Shown here: positions 1-7,508 of the stretch, piece after piece
Layout of the letters: the number at the start of each line of letters is the position of its first letter
Position numbering within the stretch: the stretch's first letter is position 1
DNA from: Cupriavidus sp. MP-37
Lineage (GTDB): Bacteria > Pseudomonadota > Gammaproteobacteria > Burkholderiales > Burkholderiaceae
DNA: 64,000 nucleotides
Direction of reading: 5' to 3'
NCBI RefSeq assembly: GCF_020618415.1
Contig: NZ_CP085344.1
Location: 2,317,001 to 2,381,000 of the forward strand
Notes under the pieces: generated by a model
The model's database searches: none
What the model was told of the DNA's origin: nothing
Seen by the model: only the letters and a program-made list of their open reading frames with translations
Position numbers and translations under genes: made by a program

Positions 1-1092
1 GTCGACGGCACCGACCTGGCCGAGACCCTGGTGCGGCTGGACCCGCAGCGGACCCTGGTGATCGTCTGCTCCAAGACCTTCACCACGCTGGAAACCATGG
101 CCAACGCGCGCAGCGCGCGTGCCTGGTTTGTCGCCAGCGGCGTGGCCGAACAGGACCTGGCCAAGCATTTCGTCGCGGTCTCGACCAACACCGAGGCCGT
201 GCGCGAATTCGGCATCGACCCGGCCAATATGTTCGAGTTCTGGGACTGGATCGGCGGGCGCTTTTCGCTGTGGTCGTCGGTCGGCCTGTCGATCACGCTG
301 GCGGTGGGCTTCGATGCCTTTGCCGACCTGCTGGCCGGTGGCCGCGCGATGGACGAACACTTCCGCACCGCGCCGCTGGAGCGCAACATGCCGGTGATCC
401 TCGGCATGCTGGGGATCTGGTACCGCAACTTCTGGAACCTGCCCACCAGCTGCATGGCGCCCTATTCCACCTCGCTGGAGCTGTTTCCCGCCTTCCTGCA
501 GCAGCTGGAGATGGAAAGCAACGGCAAGTCGGTGCAGCTCGACGGGCAGCGCATCCGCACGCATACCTCGCCGGTGGTGTGGGGCACGGCCGGCACCAAC
601 GGCCAGCACGCCTACTTCCAGCAGATCCACCAGGGCTCGCAGGTGGTGCCGGTGGATTTCGTCGCGCCGCTGGTGCCGCCGCGCCGCCTGCCGGGCCATC
701 ACGCCAAGCTGCTGGCCAATTGCTTCGCGCAGGCCGAGGCGCTGATGCGCGGGCGCAGTGCCGACGAACTGCGCGCCAGCGGAATGAAAGACGAAGTGCG
801 CATCGCGCATATGGCGTTCGACGGCAACCGCCCCAGCAACACGCTGCTGATGGAGAGCCTGACACCCAATGTGCTGGGCGCGCTGATTGCGCTGTACGAG
901 CACCGCACCTTCGTGCAGGGCGTGGTGTGGCGGATCAACTCGTTCGACCAGTGGGGCGTCGAGCTGGGCAAGATCCTGGCGCGGCCGATCGAGGCCGAAC
1001 TGGCCGGCACCGCCACCGGCCAGCACGATGCCTCTACCGCCGCGCTGATCGCGCGCGCCCGCGCGGTGCTGAAGGCGGGCGCGGCGAGCTAG
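1..1092 (+). CDS. pgi: Glucose-6-phosphate isomerase, 3' part
   Basis: Catalyses glucose-6-phosphate to fructose-6-phosphate in the cytoplasm. The reading frame is open from base 1 ([10 protein letters not shown]...), so the gene begins upstream of the window; about 363 residues are visible, against roughly 540 for the whole enzyme. Both family signatures are present: [14 protein letters not shown] in the sugar isomerase domain, and the C-terminal [12 protein letters not shown], whose lysine is the expected active-site residue. The strings [13 protein letters not shown] and SNGKSV also fit the family. The stop codon lies only 3 bp from the stop of the convergent ABC ATPase gene. Family assignment is secure. 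Confidence 0.97.
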   Translation, partial: VDGTDLAETLVRLDPQRTLVIVCSKTFTTLETMANARSARAWFVASGVAEQDLAKHFVAVSTNTEAVREFGIDPANMFEFWDWIGGRFSLWSSVGLSITLAVGFDAFADLLAGGRAMDEHFRTAPLERNMPVILGMLGIWYRNFWNLPTSCMAPYSTSLELFPAFLQQLEMESNGKSVQLDGQRIRTHTSPVVWGTAGTNGQHAYFQQIHQGSQVVPVDFVAPLVPPRRLPGHHAKLLANCFAQAEALMRGRSADELRASGMKDEVRIAHMAFDGNRPSNTLLMESLTPNVLGALIALYEHRTFVQGVVWRINSFDQWGVELGKILARPIEAELAGTATGQHDASTAALIARARAVLKAGAAS

Positions 1093-1095
1093 CCG

Positions 1096-1794
1096 CTAGA
1101 CCTCGGCGCCGATCCATTCGTCGCTGGCCACGCGGCCGGCGTCGATGGTCAGCACGCGCCCGCAGCGCGACGCCACCGAGCGGTCATGCGTGACCAGCAC
1201 CAGCGTCGAGCCGGCGTCGCGGTTCAGCTCGAACATCAGCGCGATCACCGCTTCGCCGGTGGCGGTATCGAGGCTGCCGGTCGGTTCGTCGGCAAACAGG
1301 ATGTCCGGGCGCGCGACGAAGGCGCGCGCCAGCGCCACGCGCTGCTGCTCGCCGCCCGACAGCGTGCGCGGGTAGTGGCCCAGGCGTGCGCCCAGGCCCA
1401 CACGCTGCAGCATGTCGACGGCGCGCTCGCGCACCTGCGCGGTTTCGCCGCGCAGCTCCAGCGGCAGCATCACATTCTCGAGCGCGGTCAGGTGGCCCAC
1501 CAGCTGGAACGACTGGAACACGAAGCCGACATGCCGGCCGCGCACCGCGGCGCGCTGGTCCTCATCCAGCGCATACAGGTCCTGGCCCTGCAGCCGCACC
1601 GTGCCGGTGCTGGGCAGGTCCAGCCCGGCCAGCAGCCCCAGCAGCGTCGACTTGCCGGATCCCGACGCGCCGACGATGGCAAGCGTTTCGCCCGGCGTGA
1701 CGGAAAAGGTCACGTCGTGCAAAATCGTCAGCGAACCGGTCGTGTCGGCCACGGTCTTTCCGAGGGATTCGACTGCAAGAATGGAAGAAGACAT
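1096..1794 (-). CDS. ABC transporter ATP-binding protein, YbbA/LolD type
   Basis: A 232-residue nucleotide-binding subunit. Walker A is GASGSGKST, the signature is [15 protein letters not shown], Walker B is ILFADEP and the H-loop is VTHD. The length and the spacing resemble the YbbA/LolD/MacB group, which energises extraction of envelope lipids or lipoproteins together with an FtsX-type permease. I start it at the ATG whose bases overlap the tesA start in the sequence CATG; the frame stays open upstream, but those extra residues lie inside tesA and look non-coding. In E. coli ybbA is also divergent from tesA and is followed by the permease gene ybbP. Here pgi follows tail-to-tail, so no permease partner is visible. 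Specific substrate unknown. Confidence 0.9.
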   Translation of the reverse strand: MSSSILAVESLGKTVADTTGSLTILHDVTFSVTPGETLAIVGASGSGKSTLLGLLAGLDLPSTGTVRLQGQDLYALDEDQRAAVRGRHVGFVFQSFQLVGHLTALENVMLPLELRGETAQVRERAVDMLQRVGLGARLGHYPRTLSGGEQQRVALARAFVARPDILFADEPTGSLDTATGEAVIALMFELNRDAGSTLVLVTHDRSVASRCGRVLTIDAGRVASDEWIGAEV

Positions 1795-2473
1795 GGATAT
1801 AGGGATCCGAGGGAAAAGGCGCAGGCTGCTGCTGGCAGCCGGCATGGCGCTGGCGATATCGGCCGCGGCTCAGGCACAGGCCCCGGCCAGCGCGCCGGCA
1901 AAGGCCACGTCCCCCGCGCTGCTGGTGCTGGGCGACAGCCTGTCGGCCGAATACGGCATCGCGCGCGGCGCGGGCTGGGTCACGCTGCTGCAGGACCGGC
2001 TGCGGCAGGAGCGCTTCGATTATAGCGTCGTCAATGCCAGCATCAGCGGCGAGACCACCATCGGCGGCAAGACCCGCCTGCCCGAGCTGCTGTCGCGGCA
2101 CCGCCCCGCCATCGTGGTAATCGAGCTGGGTGCCAACGACGCGCTGCGCGGCTTGCCGCTGCAGTCCACCGAGGCCAACCTGCGCAACCTGGTCACCACG
2201 GCGCAGCAGGCGGGCGCGAGCGTCTTGCTGATCGGCATGCGCATCCCGCCCAACTACGGCCAGGACTACACCGAGAAATTCGTCTCGCTCTATCCCAGGC
2301 TGGCGGGCGAATACAAGGTGCGGCTGGTGCCCTTCTTCCTCGACCAGGTGATCGCGCGGCAAGACTGGTTCCAGCCCGACCGCATCCACCCGACCGCCGC
2401 GGCGCAGCCGGCGTTGCTCGATACGGTGTGGCCGCAGCTCAAGCCACTGCTCAAGCGCGGCGCGGCGAAGTGA
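1793..2473 (+). CDS. tesA: Periplasmic GDSL arylesterase / thioesterase I / lysophospholipase
   Basis: A 226-residue SGNH/GDSL hydrolase acting on thioesters, esters and lysophospholipids in the periplasm. An N-terminal signal peptide is visible (RGKRRRLLLAAGMALAISAA with an AQA cleavage region). Block I is VLGDSLSAEYG with the nucleophile serine, block III is GANDALRG, and the C-terminal catalytic pair is in PDRIHPT (Asp and His three apart). The start at 1793 is preferred over the in-frame ATG at 1781 because GGAAG lies 5 bases or so before it. It is divergent from the ABC ATPase gene, as in E. coli. Its 3' side was invaded by an IS481 element within a REP palindrome just after the stop. 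Confidence 0.93.
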   Translation: MDIGIRGKRRRLLLAAGMALAISAAAQAQAPASAPAKATSPALLVLGDSLSAEYGIARGAGWVTLLQDRLRQERFDYSVVNASISGETTIGGKTRLPELLSRHRPAIVVIELGANDALRGLPLQSTEANLRNLVTTAQQAGASVLLIGMRIPPNYGQDYTEKFVSLYPRLAGEYKVRLVPFFLDQVIARQDWFQPDRIHPTAAAQPALLDTVWPQLKPLLKRGAAK

Positions 2474-2486
2474 TCGCCTGTTTTCT

Positions 2487-2502
2487 CCCCTCTCCTGCTT
2501 GC
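2487..2502. repeat. Left half of an IS-split REP palindrome
   Basis: The 16 bases CCCCTCTCCTGCTTGC are the left arm and centre of the palindrome that recurs in the array downstream. The right arm resumes at 3759 after the insertion sequence. One base differs from the array consensus (T for C). The preceding bases CGCCTGTTTTCT also match the left flank of the second REP cluster near 39711, so this was the first unit of the array before the insertion. Confidence 0.85.
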
Positions 2503-2550
2503 TGTATAGACCGGGGACATAGGTAACAGGTGTGCCAGGACATGGGTAAC
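2503..2550. repeat. IS481 left inverted repeat
   Basis: Begins TGTATAGACCGGGGACAT and contains a second internal GGACATGGGTAAC motif. It matches the reverse complement of 3711-3758 with about four mismatches. The repeated GGACAT-GGTAAC motif inside each end is typical of IS481 termini and probably forms the transposase binding sites. Confidence 0.9.
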
Positions 2551-2555
2551 ACTTT

Positions 2556-2577
2556 TCCCGCTTAGTCAGCGGGAGGA
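2556..2577 (+). promoter_or_regulatory. Hairpin overlapping transposase ribosome binding site
   Basis: TCCCGCT (2556-2562) and AGCGGGA (2568-2574) form a 7-bp stem with a 5-base loop. The transposase Shine-Dalgarno GGGAGGA occupies 2571-2577, so the 3' arm covers most of it. In other IS elements such hairpins limit translation from outside read-through transcripts. That role here is an inference. Confidence 0.55.
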
Positions 2578-2582
2578 CAACG

Positions 2583-3695
2583 TTGCCCTGGAGCCAAACC
2601 ACCGTGAAGCAGCAAAGAGAAGAGTTCGTCCGCCTGGCACGCCAGGCGGACGCCAATATTGCGGAGCTTTGCCGCCGCTTCTGCATCAGTCGCAAGACCG
2701 GTTACAAGTGGTTGAACCGAGAGGATCTGGACGACCGAACTCGGCGGCCACATAGCTCTCCCGGCCGAACGCCAGCTGCCGTCGAAGAGGGCGTGCTAGC
2801 GATCCGAGCCGAACATTCGGCCTGGGGCGCCCGCAAGATCGCACGCGTACTGGAGCGTGACCACTGCGTCCAAATCGCGCCGAGCACAGTCAATTGGGTG
2901 CTGCGCCGCCATGGCTTGATCGATCCGGCCGCCAGCGCGGCCGCTACTGCCTGGCAGCGCTTCGAGCACGACCGGCCCAATGCACTATGGCAAATTGACT
3001 TTAAAGGCCACTTCGCTACCGACACGCAGCGGTGCCACCCACTCACGGTCTTGGACGATCACTCCCGGTTCAATGTGCTGCTCAGGGCCTTGGGCAACGA
3101 ACAGTTTGAATCCGTACAGGAAGCGTTAGAGAAGGCTTTTGCGCGCTATGGGCTGCCCGAGCGCATCAATGCAGACAACGGCCCGCCCTGGGGTTCTCCA
3201 GTGCCCCGTGCACTTACCACGTTGGGTGCTTGGCTGATCCGCCTGGGGGTGCGGCTCAGTCATAGCCGACCTCGCCATCCGCAGACCAACGGTAAGGACG
3301 AGCGCTTCCATCGAACCATGCAGGCAGAGCTGTTGGCCAACCAGCGCTTCCGGGATCTGGACGATGCGCAGCATCACTTCAGCCATTGGCGCCACGTGTA
3401 CAACTTCAAGCGCCCACACCACGCCCTGGATATGGAGACACCCGCAAGCCGCTATGCGCCTAGTCCACGGACGATGCCGCGCGAGCTCCCGCCTATCGAG
3501 TACGGCAGCGATGACATCGTGCGAAAGGTAGGCGACGGTGGGCGCATCTGCTTCCGAGGAAAGACGTTCCGGGTCGGACGAGCCTTGGTCGGAACGCCCG
3601 TAGCGCTGCGCCCTCGCGTGGATTTGGACGGCACCTTTGATGTCTACTTCTGCCATCAGAAGGTGGCCACAATAGACCTACAGGAGGCCAATTAA
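2583..3695 (+). CDS. IS481-family transposase
   Basis: A 370-residue DDE transposase that mobilises the surrounding element. The N-terminal third is a helix-turn-helix region (residues about 10-60, including AELCRRFCISRKTGYKWL). The integrase core has its three acidic positions in WQIDFKGH, NADNGPPW and TNGKDERFHRT. The N-terminal MPW and the C-terminal FRVGRALVG region are typical of IS481 members. The start is a TTG: strong Shine-Dalgarno GGGAGGA lies 5 bases upstream and no ATG is suitable. The frame is intact over its full length. Confidence 0.94.
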   Translation: MPWSQTTVKQQREEFVRLARQADANIAELCRRFCISRKTGYKWLNREDLDDRTRRPHSSPGRTPAAVEEGVLAIRAEHSAWGARKIARVLERDHCVQIAPSTVNWVLRRHGLIDPAASAAATAWQRFEHDRPNALWQIDFKGHFATDTQRCHPLTVLDDHSRFNVLLRALGNEQFESVQEALEKAFARYGLPERINADNGPPWGSPVPRALTTLGAWLIRLGVRLSHSRPRHPQTNGKDERFHRTMQAELLANQRFRDLDDAQHHFSHWRHVYNFKRPHHALDMETPASRYAPSPRTMPRELPPIEYGSDDIVRKVGDGGRICFRGKTFRVGRALVGTPVALRPRVDLDGTFDVYFCHQKVATIDLQEAN

Positions 3696-3710
3696 ACTGG
3701 AGACTGGACT

Positions 3711-3758
3711 GTTACCCATGTCCTGGCACATGTGTTACCCATGTCCCCGGTCCATACA
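3711..3758. repeat. IS481 right inverted repeat
   Basis: Inverted partner of 2503-2550. It contains two copies of GTTACCCATGTCC and ends in CATACA. The transposase stop at 3695 lies just outside it. Confidence 0.9.
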
Positions 3759-4947
3759 GCTTGCGGGAGAGGGGCGGGGGTGAGGGCCGGCGGTGGCAAT
3801 CGCGACAGCCTTTACTTCGTTGACGCTCCCGCCCTCACCCCAACCCTCTCCCGCAAGCGGGAGAGGGAGTACACAAGCGGAAGCTGGAAGGCCGGAGGCA
3901 AGTGAACGTGCTGAGAGCTTGCTTGCTGCCGCCGGTTTGCTCCCCTCTCCCGCTTGCGGGAGAGGGGCGGGGGTGAGGGCCGGCGGTGGCAATCGCGACA
4001 GCCTTTACTTCGTTGACGCTCCCGCCCTCACCCCAACCCTCTCCCGCAAGCGGGAGAGGGAGTACACAAGCGGAAGCTGGAAGGCCGGAGGCAAGTGAAC
4101 GTGCTGAGAGCTTGCTTGCTGCCGCCGGTTTACTCCCCTCTCCCGCTTGCGGGAGAGGGGCGGGGGTGAGGGCCGGCGGTGGCAATCGCGACAGCCTTTA
4201 CTTCGTTGACGCTCCCGCCCTCACCCCAACCCTCTCCCGCAAGCGGGAGAGGGAGTACACAAGCGGAAGCTGGAAGACCGGAGGCAAATGAACGTGCTGA
4301 GAGCTTGCTTGCTGCCGCCGGTTTGCTCCCCTCTCCCGCTTGCGGGGAGAGGGGCGAGGAGGGCCGGCGGTGGCAATCGCGACAGCCTTTACTTCGTTGA
4401 CGCTCCCGCCCTCACCCCAACCCTCTCCCGCAAGCGGGAGAGGGAGTACACAAGCGGAAGCTGGAACGCCGGAGGCAAGTGAACGTGCTGAGAGCTTGCT
4501 TGCTGCCGCCGGTTTGCTCCCCTCTCCCGCTTGCGGGAGAGGGGGGGGGGGTGAGGGCAGGCGGTGGCAATCGCGACAGCCTTTACTTCGTTGACGCTCC
4601 CGCCCTCACCCAACCCTCTCCCGCAAGCGGGAGAGGGAGTACACAAGCGGAAGCTGGAAGGCCGGAGGCAAATGAACGTGCTGAGAGCTTGCTTGCGGCC
4701 GCCGGTTTGCTCCCCTCTCCCGCTTGCGGGAGAGGGGCGGGGGTGAGGGCAGGCGGTGGCAATCGCGACAGCCTTTACTTCGTTGACGCTCCCGCCCTCA
4801 CCCAACCCTCTCCCGCAAGCGGGAGAGGGAGTACACAAGCGGAAGCTGGAAGGCCGGAGGCAAGTGAACGTGCTGAGAGCTTGCCTGCTGCCGCCGGTTT
4901 GCTCCCCTCTCCCGCTTGCGGGAGAGGGGCGGGGGTGAGGGCCGGCG
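3759..4947. repeat. Tandem array of six ~193-bp units, each a pair of REP palindromes
   Basis: The landmark GGCAATCGCGACAGCC recurs near 3794, 3987, 4180, 4371, 4566 and 4757, giving a period of about 191-195 bp. Each unit holds one palindrome around CCCGCTTGCGGG and one in the other orientation around CCCGCAAGCGGG. These are flanked by GGGGTGAGGGC and its complement GCCCTCACCCC, so the two palindromes face each other as in a BIME. A seventh forward palindrome closes the array, and the first one is split by the IS. Copies differ by a few substitutions and 1-2 base indels. No gene is supported inside: open frames on both strands are by-products of the repeat. It lies between convergent tesA and ppiD. 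Confidence 0.93.
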
Positions 4948-5017
4948 CATCCACGAAGTCAATCGCATCAATCCGTGGGCACCTGCATCATCCCCCGGAA
5001 TTCCACGATGATCCATC

Positions 5018-5046
5018 AAAAAACCCCTGCCGCATGGCAGAGGTTT
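5018..5046 (-). terminator. Rho-independent terminator of ppiD
   Basis: On the minus strand AACCTCTGCC and GGCAGGGGTT form the stem around CATGC, followed by TTTTTT. It lies about 40 bp past the ppiD stop, between the gene and the REP array. Confidence 0.85.
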
Positions 5047-5086
5047 GTATTTCCTACGCGGCCGGCGTGGCGCCGTCCTGCGCGGC

Positions 5087-7021
5087 TCACTCCGCGCCCT
5101 GCTCCTGCGTCGCGCCTGCGGGCGCCAGCAGCTTGACCTTGGCGCGGGCCTTCAGGCTTTCATAGAAGGCCTGCAGATCGGTCTGGCCGGCCAGCTGCGC
5201 CAGCTGCTGCGCCTCGGCCTGGCGCTGCGCCGGATTGGCCTGTGCCGGCTGGCTGACCTTGGTGATGCGATAGACCGCATAGCCCTGCGCGCCCAGGTCG
5301 ACACCCACCAGCGCCGGCAGCTTGGCGGCATCGGCGCGCATGACCGCTTCCACCGCCTGCGGCGCCATGCCCTCAGCCTTGGTGCGCGACACCGTCTGCA
5401 CCGGGCCGAAGCCCTCGGCGCTGTCGGCCTGCTTCAGCTTGGCCAGCCGCGCTTCGCCATCCTTGCGCGCGAGTTCCGCCGCCTGCTGGGCGATATAGCC
5501 TTCGCGCACCTGCGCTTCGACGTCTTCGAACTTGCGCACGGTCGCCGGGCGGTACGCGACGATGCGCGCGGCCACCAGCGTGTTGGGCGCGACCTGCACG
5601 GCTTCGGTGTTGCGCTTGTTCTTGATGGCGTCGTCGCTGAACAGCGCCTTGAGCAGCTTCTCGTTGTTCAGCGGGCTCTGCGCGCCCAGCGCCGGATTGG
5701 GCTGGCGCGTGACGTTGTCGGCGGTCTGGATGGTCAGCTTGAACTTGTCGGCGGCGGGCTTGAGGCTGTCGGCCTGCTCGTAGACGGTATTGCCGAAGGC
5801 ATCGGCCTGCTCGGCAAACTTCTTGTCGGCGAACTGCTTGCGCAGTTCGGCTTCCAGCTCGGTGCGCACCGATTCCAGCGGCCGGGTTTCCGCGGGCTTG
5901 GTGCCGGTCAGCTTGATGATGTGGTAGCCGAAGTCGGTCTCGACCACGTCGCTGATCTGGCCCTCCTTGAGCGCGTACATGGCGTCCTCGAACGGCTTGA
6001 CCAGCGCGCCGCGGCCCATGAAGCCGAGGTCGCCGCCCTTCTCGGCCGAACCCGGATCCTGCGAGTTCTTGCGTGCCACCTCGGCGAAGCTGTCCGGATG
6101 CTTGCGCACCTCTTCCAGCAGCTTGGCCGCCTTGTCCTTGGCGGCCTGGCGCTGCGCGGCCGGCGCATCCTTCGGCGCGCTGATCAGGATATGGCTGGCG
6201 CGGCGCTGCTCGTCGATGCGGAAGCGCGCGATATTGCTTTCGTAGTACGACTTCAGTTCTTCCGGCGTCACCGGCTGCGACGCGGCCAGGGCCTCGCCCG
6301 ACAGCACCAGGTATTCCACCTGGGCCTGCTCCGGCACCGAGAAGGCCTGCTGGTGGCTGTCATAGTAGGCCTTCAGCGCGGCGGCATCGGGCTGGACCTT
6401 GGCGCTGTAGCCGGCCGGCTTGAACAGCAGCGCCTGCACCTCGCGCTGCTGGTCACGCACCGCCATCAGGCGCTCGATCAGCGACTTCGGCACGAATGCC
6501 GTCGCGGCAACCGATGCGCCCAGCTGCTGCGTGGCCAGCTCGAAGCGCATGCGCGCATCGAACTGCTCGGGCGTCATGCCCTGCGACTGCAGCAGCTGCA
6601 GATAAGCCTTGTCGTCGATCTTGCCGTCCTTGCCGCGCGGCAGTTGCGCAATCGCCGGCAGGCTGTTGATTTCTTCGACCAGCTTGGCGTCCGACACCGT
6701 CAGGTGCTCGTTGGCCACCGCATTGGCCATCACACGCTGCTGGATCAGTTGCTCGAGTACGGCCTTGCGTGCCTCCGGGCCCTCGAACTGGCGCGGGTCA
6801 TAGTTGGCGCCAAGGATCTGGCGCGCGCGCTCGCTCTGGTCGCGCACCACGTTATCGACCTCCTGCGCGCTGATGGCACGGCCATCGACCTTGGCGGCAT
6901 CGTGCGAGCTGTCCATGAAGCGCGAATAGCTTTCCACGCCGAAGAACACGAACGACGGGAAAACAAGCACCAGCAGCAGCAAGAGCATCAGGCGCCGGTT
7001 GTTGCGTACGAAATCAAGCAT
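5087..7021 (-). CDS. ppiD: Inner-membrane-anchored peptidyl-prolyl isomerase/chaperone PpiD
   Basis: A 644-residue periplasmic folding factor of the SurA/PpiD family that helps newly exported proteins leave the translocon. A single membrane segment lies at residues about 11-30 (LMLLLLLVLVFPSFVFFGV), with the rest periplasmic. The SurA_N-like region covers about 40-200. A parvulin domain lies at about 268-365, with RRASHILIS, GGDLGFMGRGALVKPFEDA and TDFGYHIIKL, which are the family's conserved blocks. The C-terminal part resembles the second, non-catalytic domain. Its length is close to the usual 620-650. A terminator follows and tRNA-Asp is upstream on the same strand. In related betaproteobacteria ppiD also follows tRNA-Asp. 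Confidence 0.95.
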   Translation of the reverse strand: MLDFVRNNRRLMLLLLLVLVFPSFVFFGVESYSRFMDSSHDAAKVDGRAISAQEVDNVVRDQSERARQILGANYDPRQFEGPEARKAVLEQLIQQRVMANAVANEHLTVSDAKLVEEINSLPAIAQLPRGKDGKIDDKAYLQLLQSQGMTPEQFDARMRFELATQQLGASVAATAFVPKSLIERLMAVRDQQREVQALLFKPAGYSAKVQPDAAALKAYYDSHQQAFSVPEQAQVEYLVLSGEALAASQPVTPEELKSYYESNIARFRIDEQRRASHILISAPKDAPAAQRQAAKDKAAKLLEEVRKHPDSFAEVARKNSQDPGSAEKGGDLGFMGRGALVKPFEDAMYALKEGQISDVVETDFGYHIIKLTGTKPAETRPLESVRTELEAELRKQFADKKFAEQADAFGNTVYEQADSLKPAADKFKLTIQTADNVTRQPNPALGAQSPLNNEKLLKALFSDDAIKNKRNTEAVQVAPNTLVAARIVAYRPATVRKFEDVEAQVREGYIAQQAAELARKDGEARLAKLKQADSAEGFGPVQTVSRTKAEGMAPQAVEAVMRADAAKLPALVGVDLGAQGYAVYRITKVSQPAQANPAQRQAEAQQLAQLAGQTDLQAFYESLKARAKVKLLAPAGATQEQGAE

Positions 7022-7123
7022 GCGGATTCGGGTAGTGGATTGGCACGAAAGACAAACTCCGCGATTCTAGCAGGAGCCGGTGGGCAGGCATCCGTTGTGC
7101 AGGATGGCAAACATGGCGGCGGA

Positions 7124-7184
7124 AATGAAAAATGCCCGCTGGCGCGGGCATTCTTTTAAGACTTGGCGGAGTGGACGGGACTCG
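7124..7184. repeat. 61-bp duplicate of the tRNA-Asp 3' end plus terminator
   Basis: Matches 7275-7335 with one mismatch, at an offset of 151 bp. The copy spans the terminator hairpin, the AAGACT spacer, CCA, the acceptor 3' strand and half of the T-arm. It ends abruptly after ACGGGACTCG. Confidence 0.9.
7126..7157 (-). terminator. Terminator after tRNA-like element
   Basis: On the minus strand GCCCGC-GCCA-GCGGGC is followed by ATTTTTC. It is the duplicated copy of the tRNA-Asp terminator and lies between the tRNA-like element and ppiD. Confidence 0.8.
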
Positions 7185-7269
7185 CCCACATCCTGCGGGC
7201 CGCGGCCGCGCTTGCAAGCGCGGCCCTTCGAGCCCCGCCGGAAGCCGCGCAGGCGGCTTCCTCCACTCC
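7164..7269 (-). pseudogene. tRNA-like element derived from tRNA-Asp, no cloverleaf interior
   Basis: Read on the minus strand the 106 bases start GGAGTGG and end CCACTCC-G-CCA. The 7-bp acceptor stem, discriminator base and CCA are therefore those of the neighbouring tRNA-Asp, and the 3' half of the T-arm (CGAGTCCCGT) is also kept. The D-arm and anticodon arm are missing. In their place are a 9-bp hairpin with a 4-base loop (7240-7261, arms GGAAGCCGC/GCGGCTTCC) and a perfect 22-bp palindrome (7204-7225, arm GGCCGCGCTTG). No anticodon GTC can be placed. It could be a decayed tandem tRNA copy or a structured RNA capped by a tRNA acceptor; the sequence alone does not decide. Confidence 0.7.
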
Positions 7270-7277
7270 GCAACAAT

Positions 7278-7308
7278 GAAAAATGCCCGCTTGCGCGGGC
7301 ATTCTTTT
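7278..7308 (-). terminator. Terminator of tRNA-Asp
   Basis: On the minus strand GCCCGC-GCAA-GCGGGC is followed by ATTTTTC, 7 bases past the tRNA 3' CCA. It is near-identical to the copy at 7126-7157. Confidence 0.85.
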
Positions 7309-7314
7309 AAGACT

Positions 7315-7391
7315 TGGCGGAGTGGACGGGACTCGAACCCGCGACCCCCGGCGTGACAGGCCGGTATTCTAACCGACTGAACTACCACTCC
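7315..7391 (-). tRNA. tRNA-Asp (GTC)
   Basis: A 77-base gene with an encoded CCA. The acceptor stem is GGAGTGG/CCACTCC with discriminator G. The D-loop contains AGTTCAGTCGGTTAGAAT, the anticodon loop contains CTGTCAC with anticodon GTC, and the T-arm is GCGGGTTCGAGTCCCGT. It is read towards ppiD. A strong-looking promoter lies about 110 bp upstream. Confidence 0.97.
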
Positions 7392-7508
7392 TGTGTCGGT
7401 GCCTGCTTCGGGCCGGCGTGTGTGCAGCGGGCATAAACGCTTTGAAAATCAAAGCCTTAAGAGACCCATTTGCTGCGCTGTGCCGGGCGTGCCCGAGAAG
7501 CAGGCCGC

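Larger units (their letters stand above)
2503..3758 (+). mobile_element. IS481-family insertion sequence, complete
   Basis: A 1256-bp element with termini TGT...ACA. The ends are long imperfect inverted repeats of about 48 bp (2503-2550 and 3711-3758) that differ at about four positions. It encodes one transposase. Direct copies of GCTTGC flank it at 2497-2502 and 3759-3764 and read as a 6-bp target-site duplication, since GCTTGC is the centre of the interrupted REP palindrome. Intact ends, an intact transposase and a clean duplication suggest a recent and possibly active insertion. Confidence 0.93.

Noticed and set aside
3759..4947. CRISPR array
   Set aside because: The period is about 193 bp with near-identical whole units and internal palindromes; there are no short repeats with unique spacers and no cas genes.
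3793..5165. Repeated small proteins (MAIATAFTSLTLPPSPQP... and similar) encoded in the array
   Set aside because: They appear in several frames on both strands because the repeat is GC-rich; lengths vary with each indel and no ribosome sites recur.
5045..7159. A 704-codon open frame on the plus strand opposite ppiD
   Set aside because: Antisense shadow of a GC-rich gene; composition is Arg/Leu/His/Gly-rich with no recognisable domain, whereas the minus strand encodes a full PpiD.
7132..7356. Small open frames across the tRNA/terminator duplication
   Set aside because: They run through the tRNA gene and terminators and have no ribosome site.
7165..7391. Attachment site of an integrated island with the intact tRNA at one end
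   Set aside because: The 3' duplicate is only 151 bp away and retains a matching acceptor 5' strand, and no integrase is seen; a degraded tandem copy is simpler.
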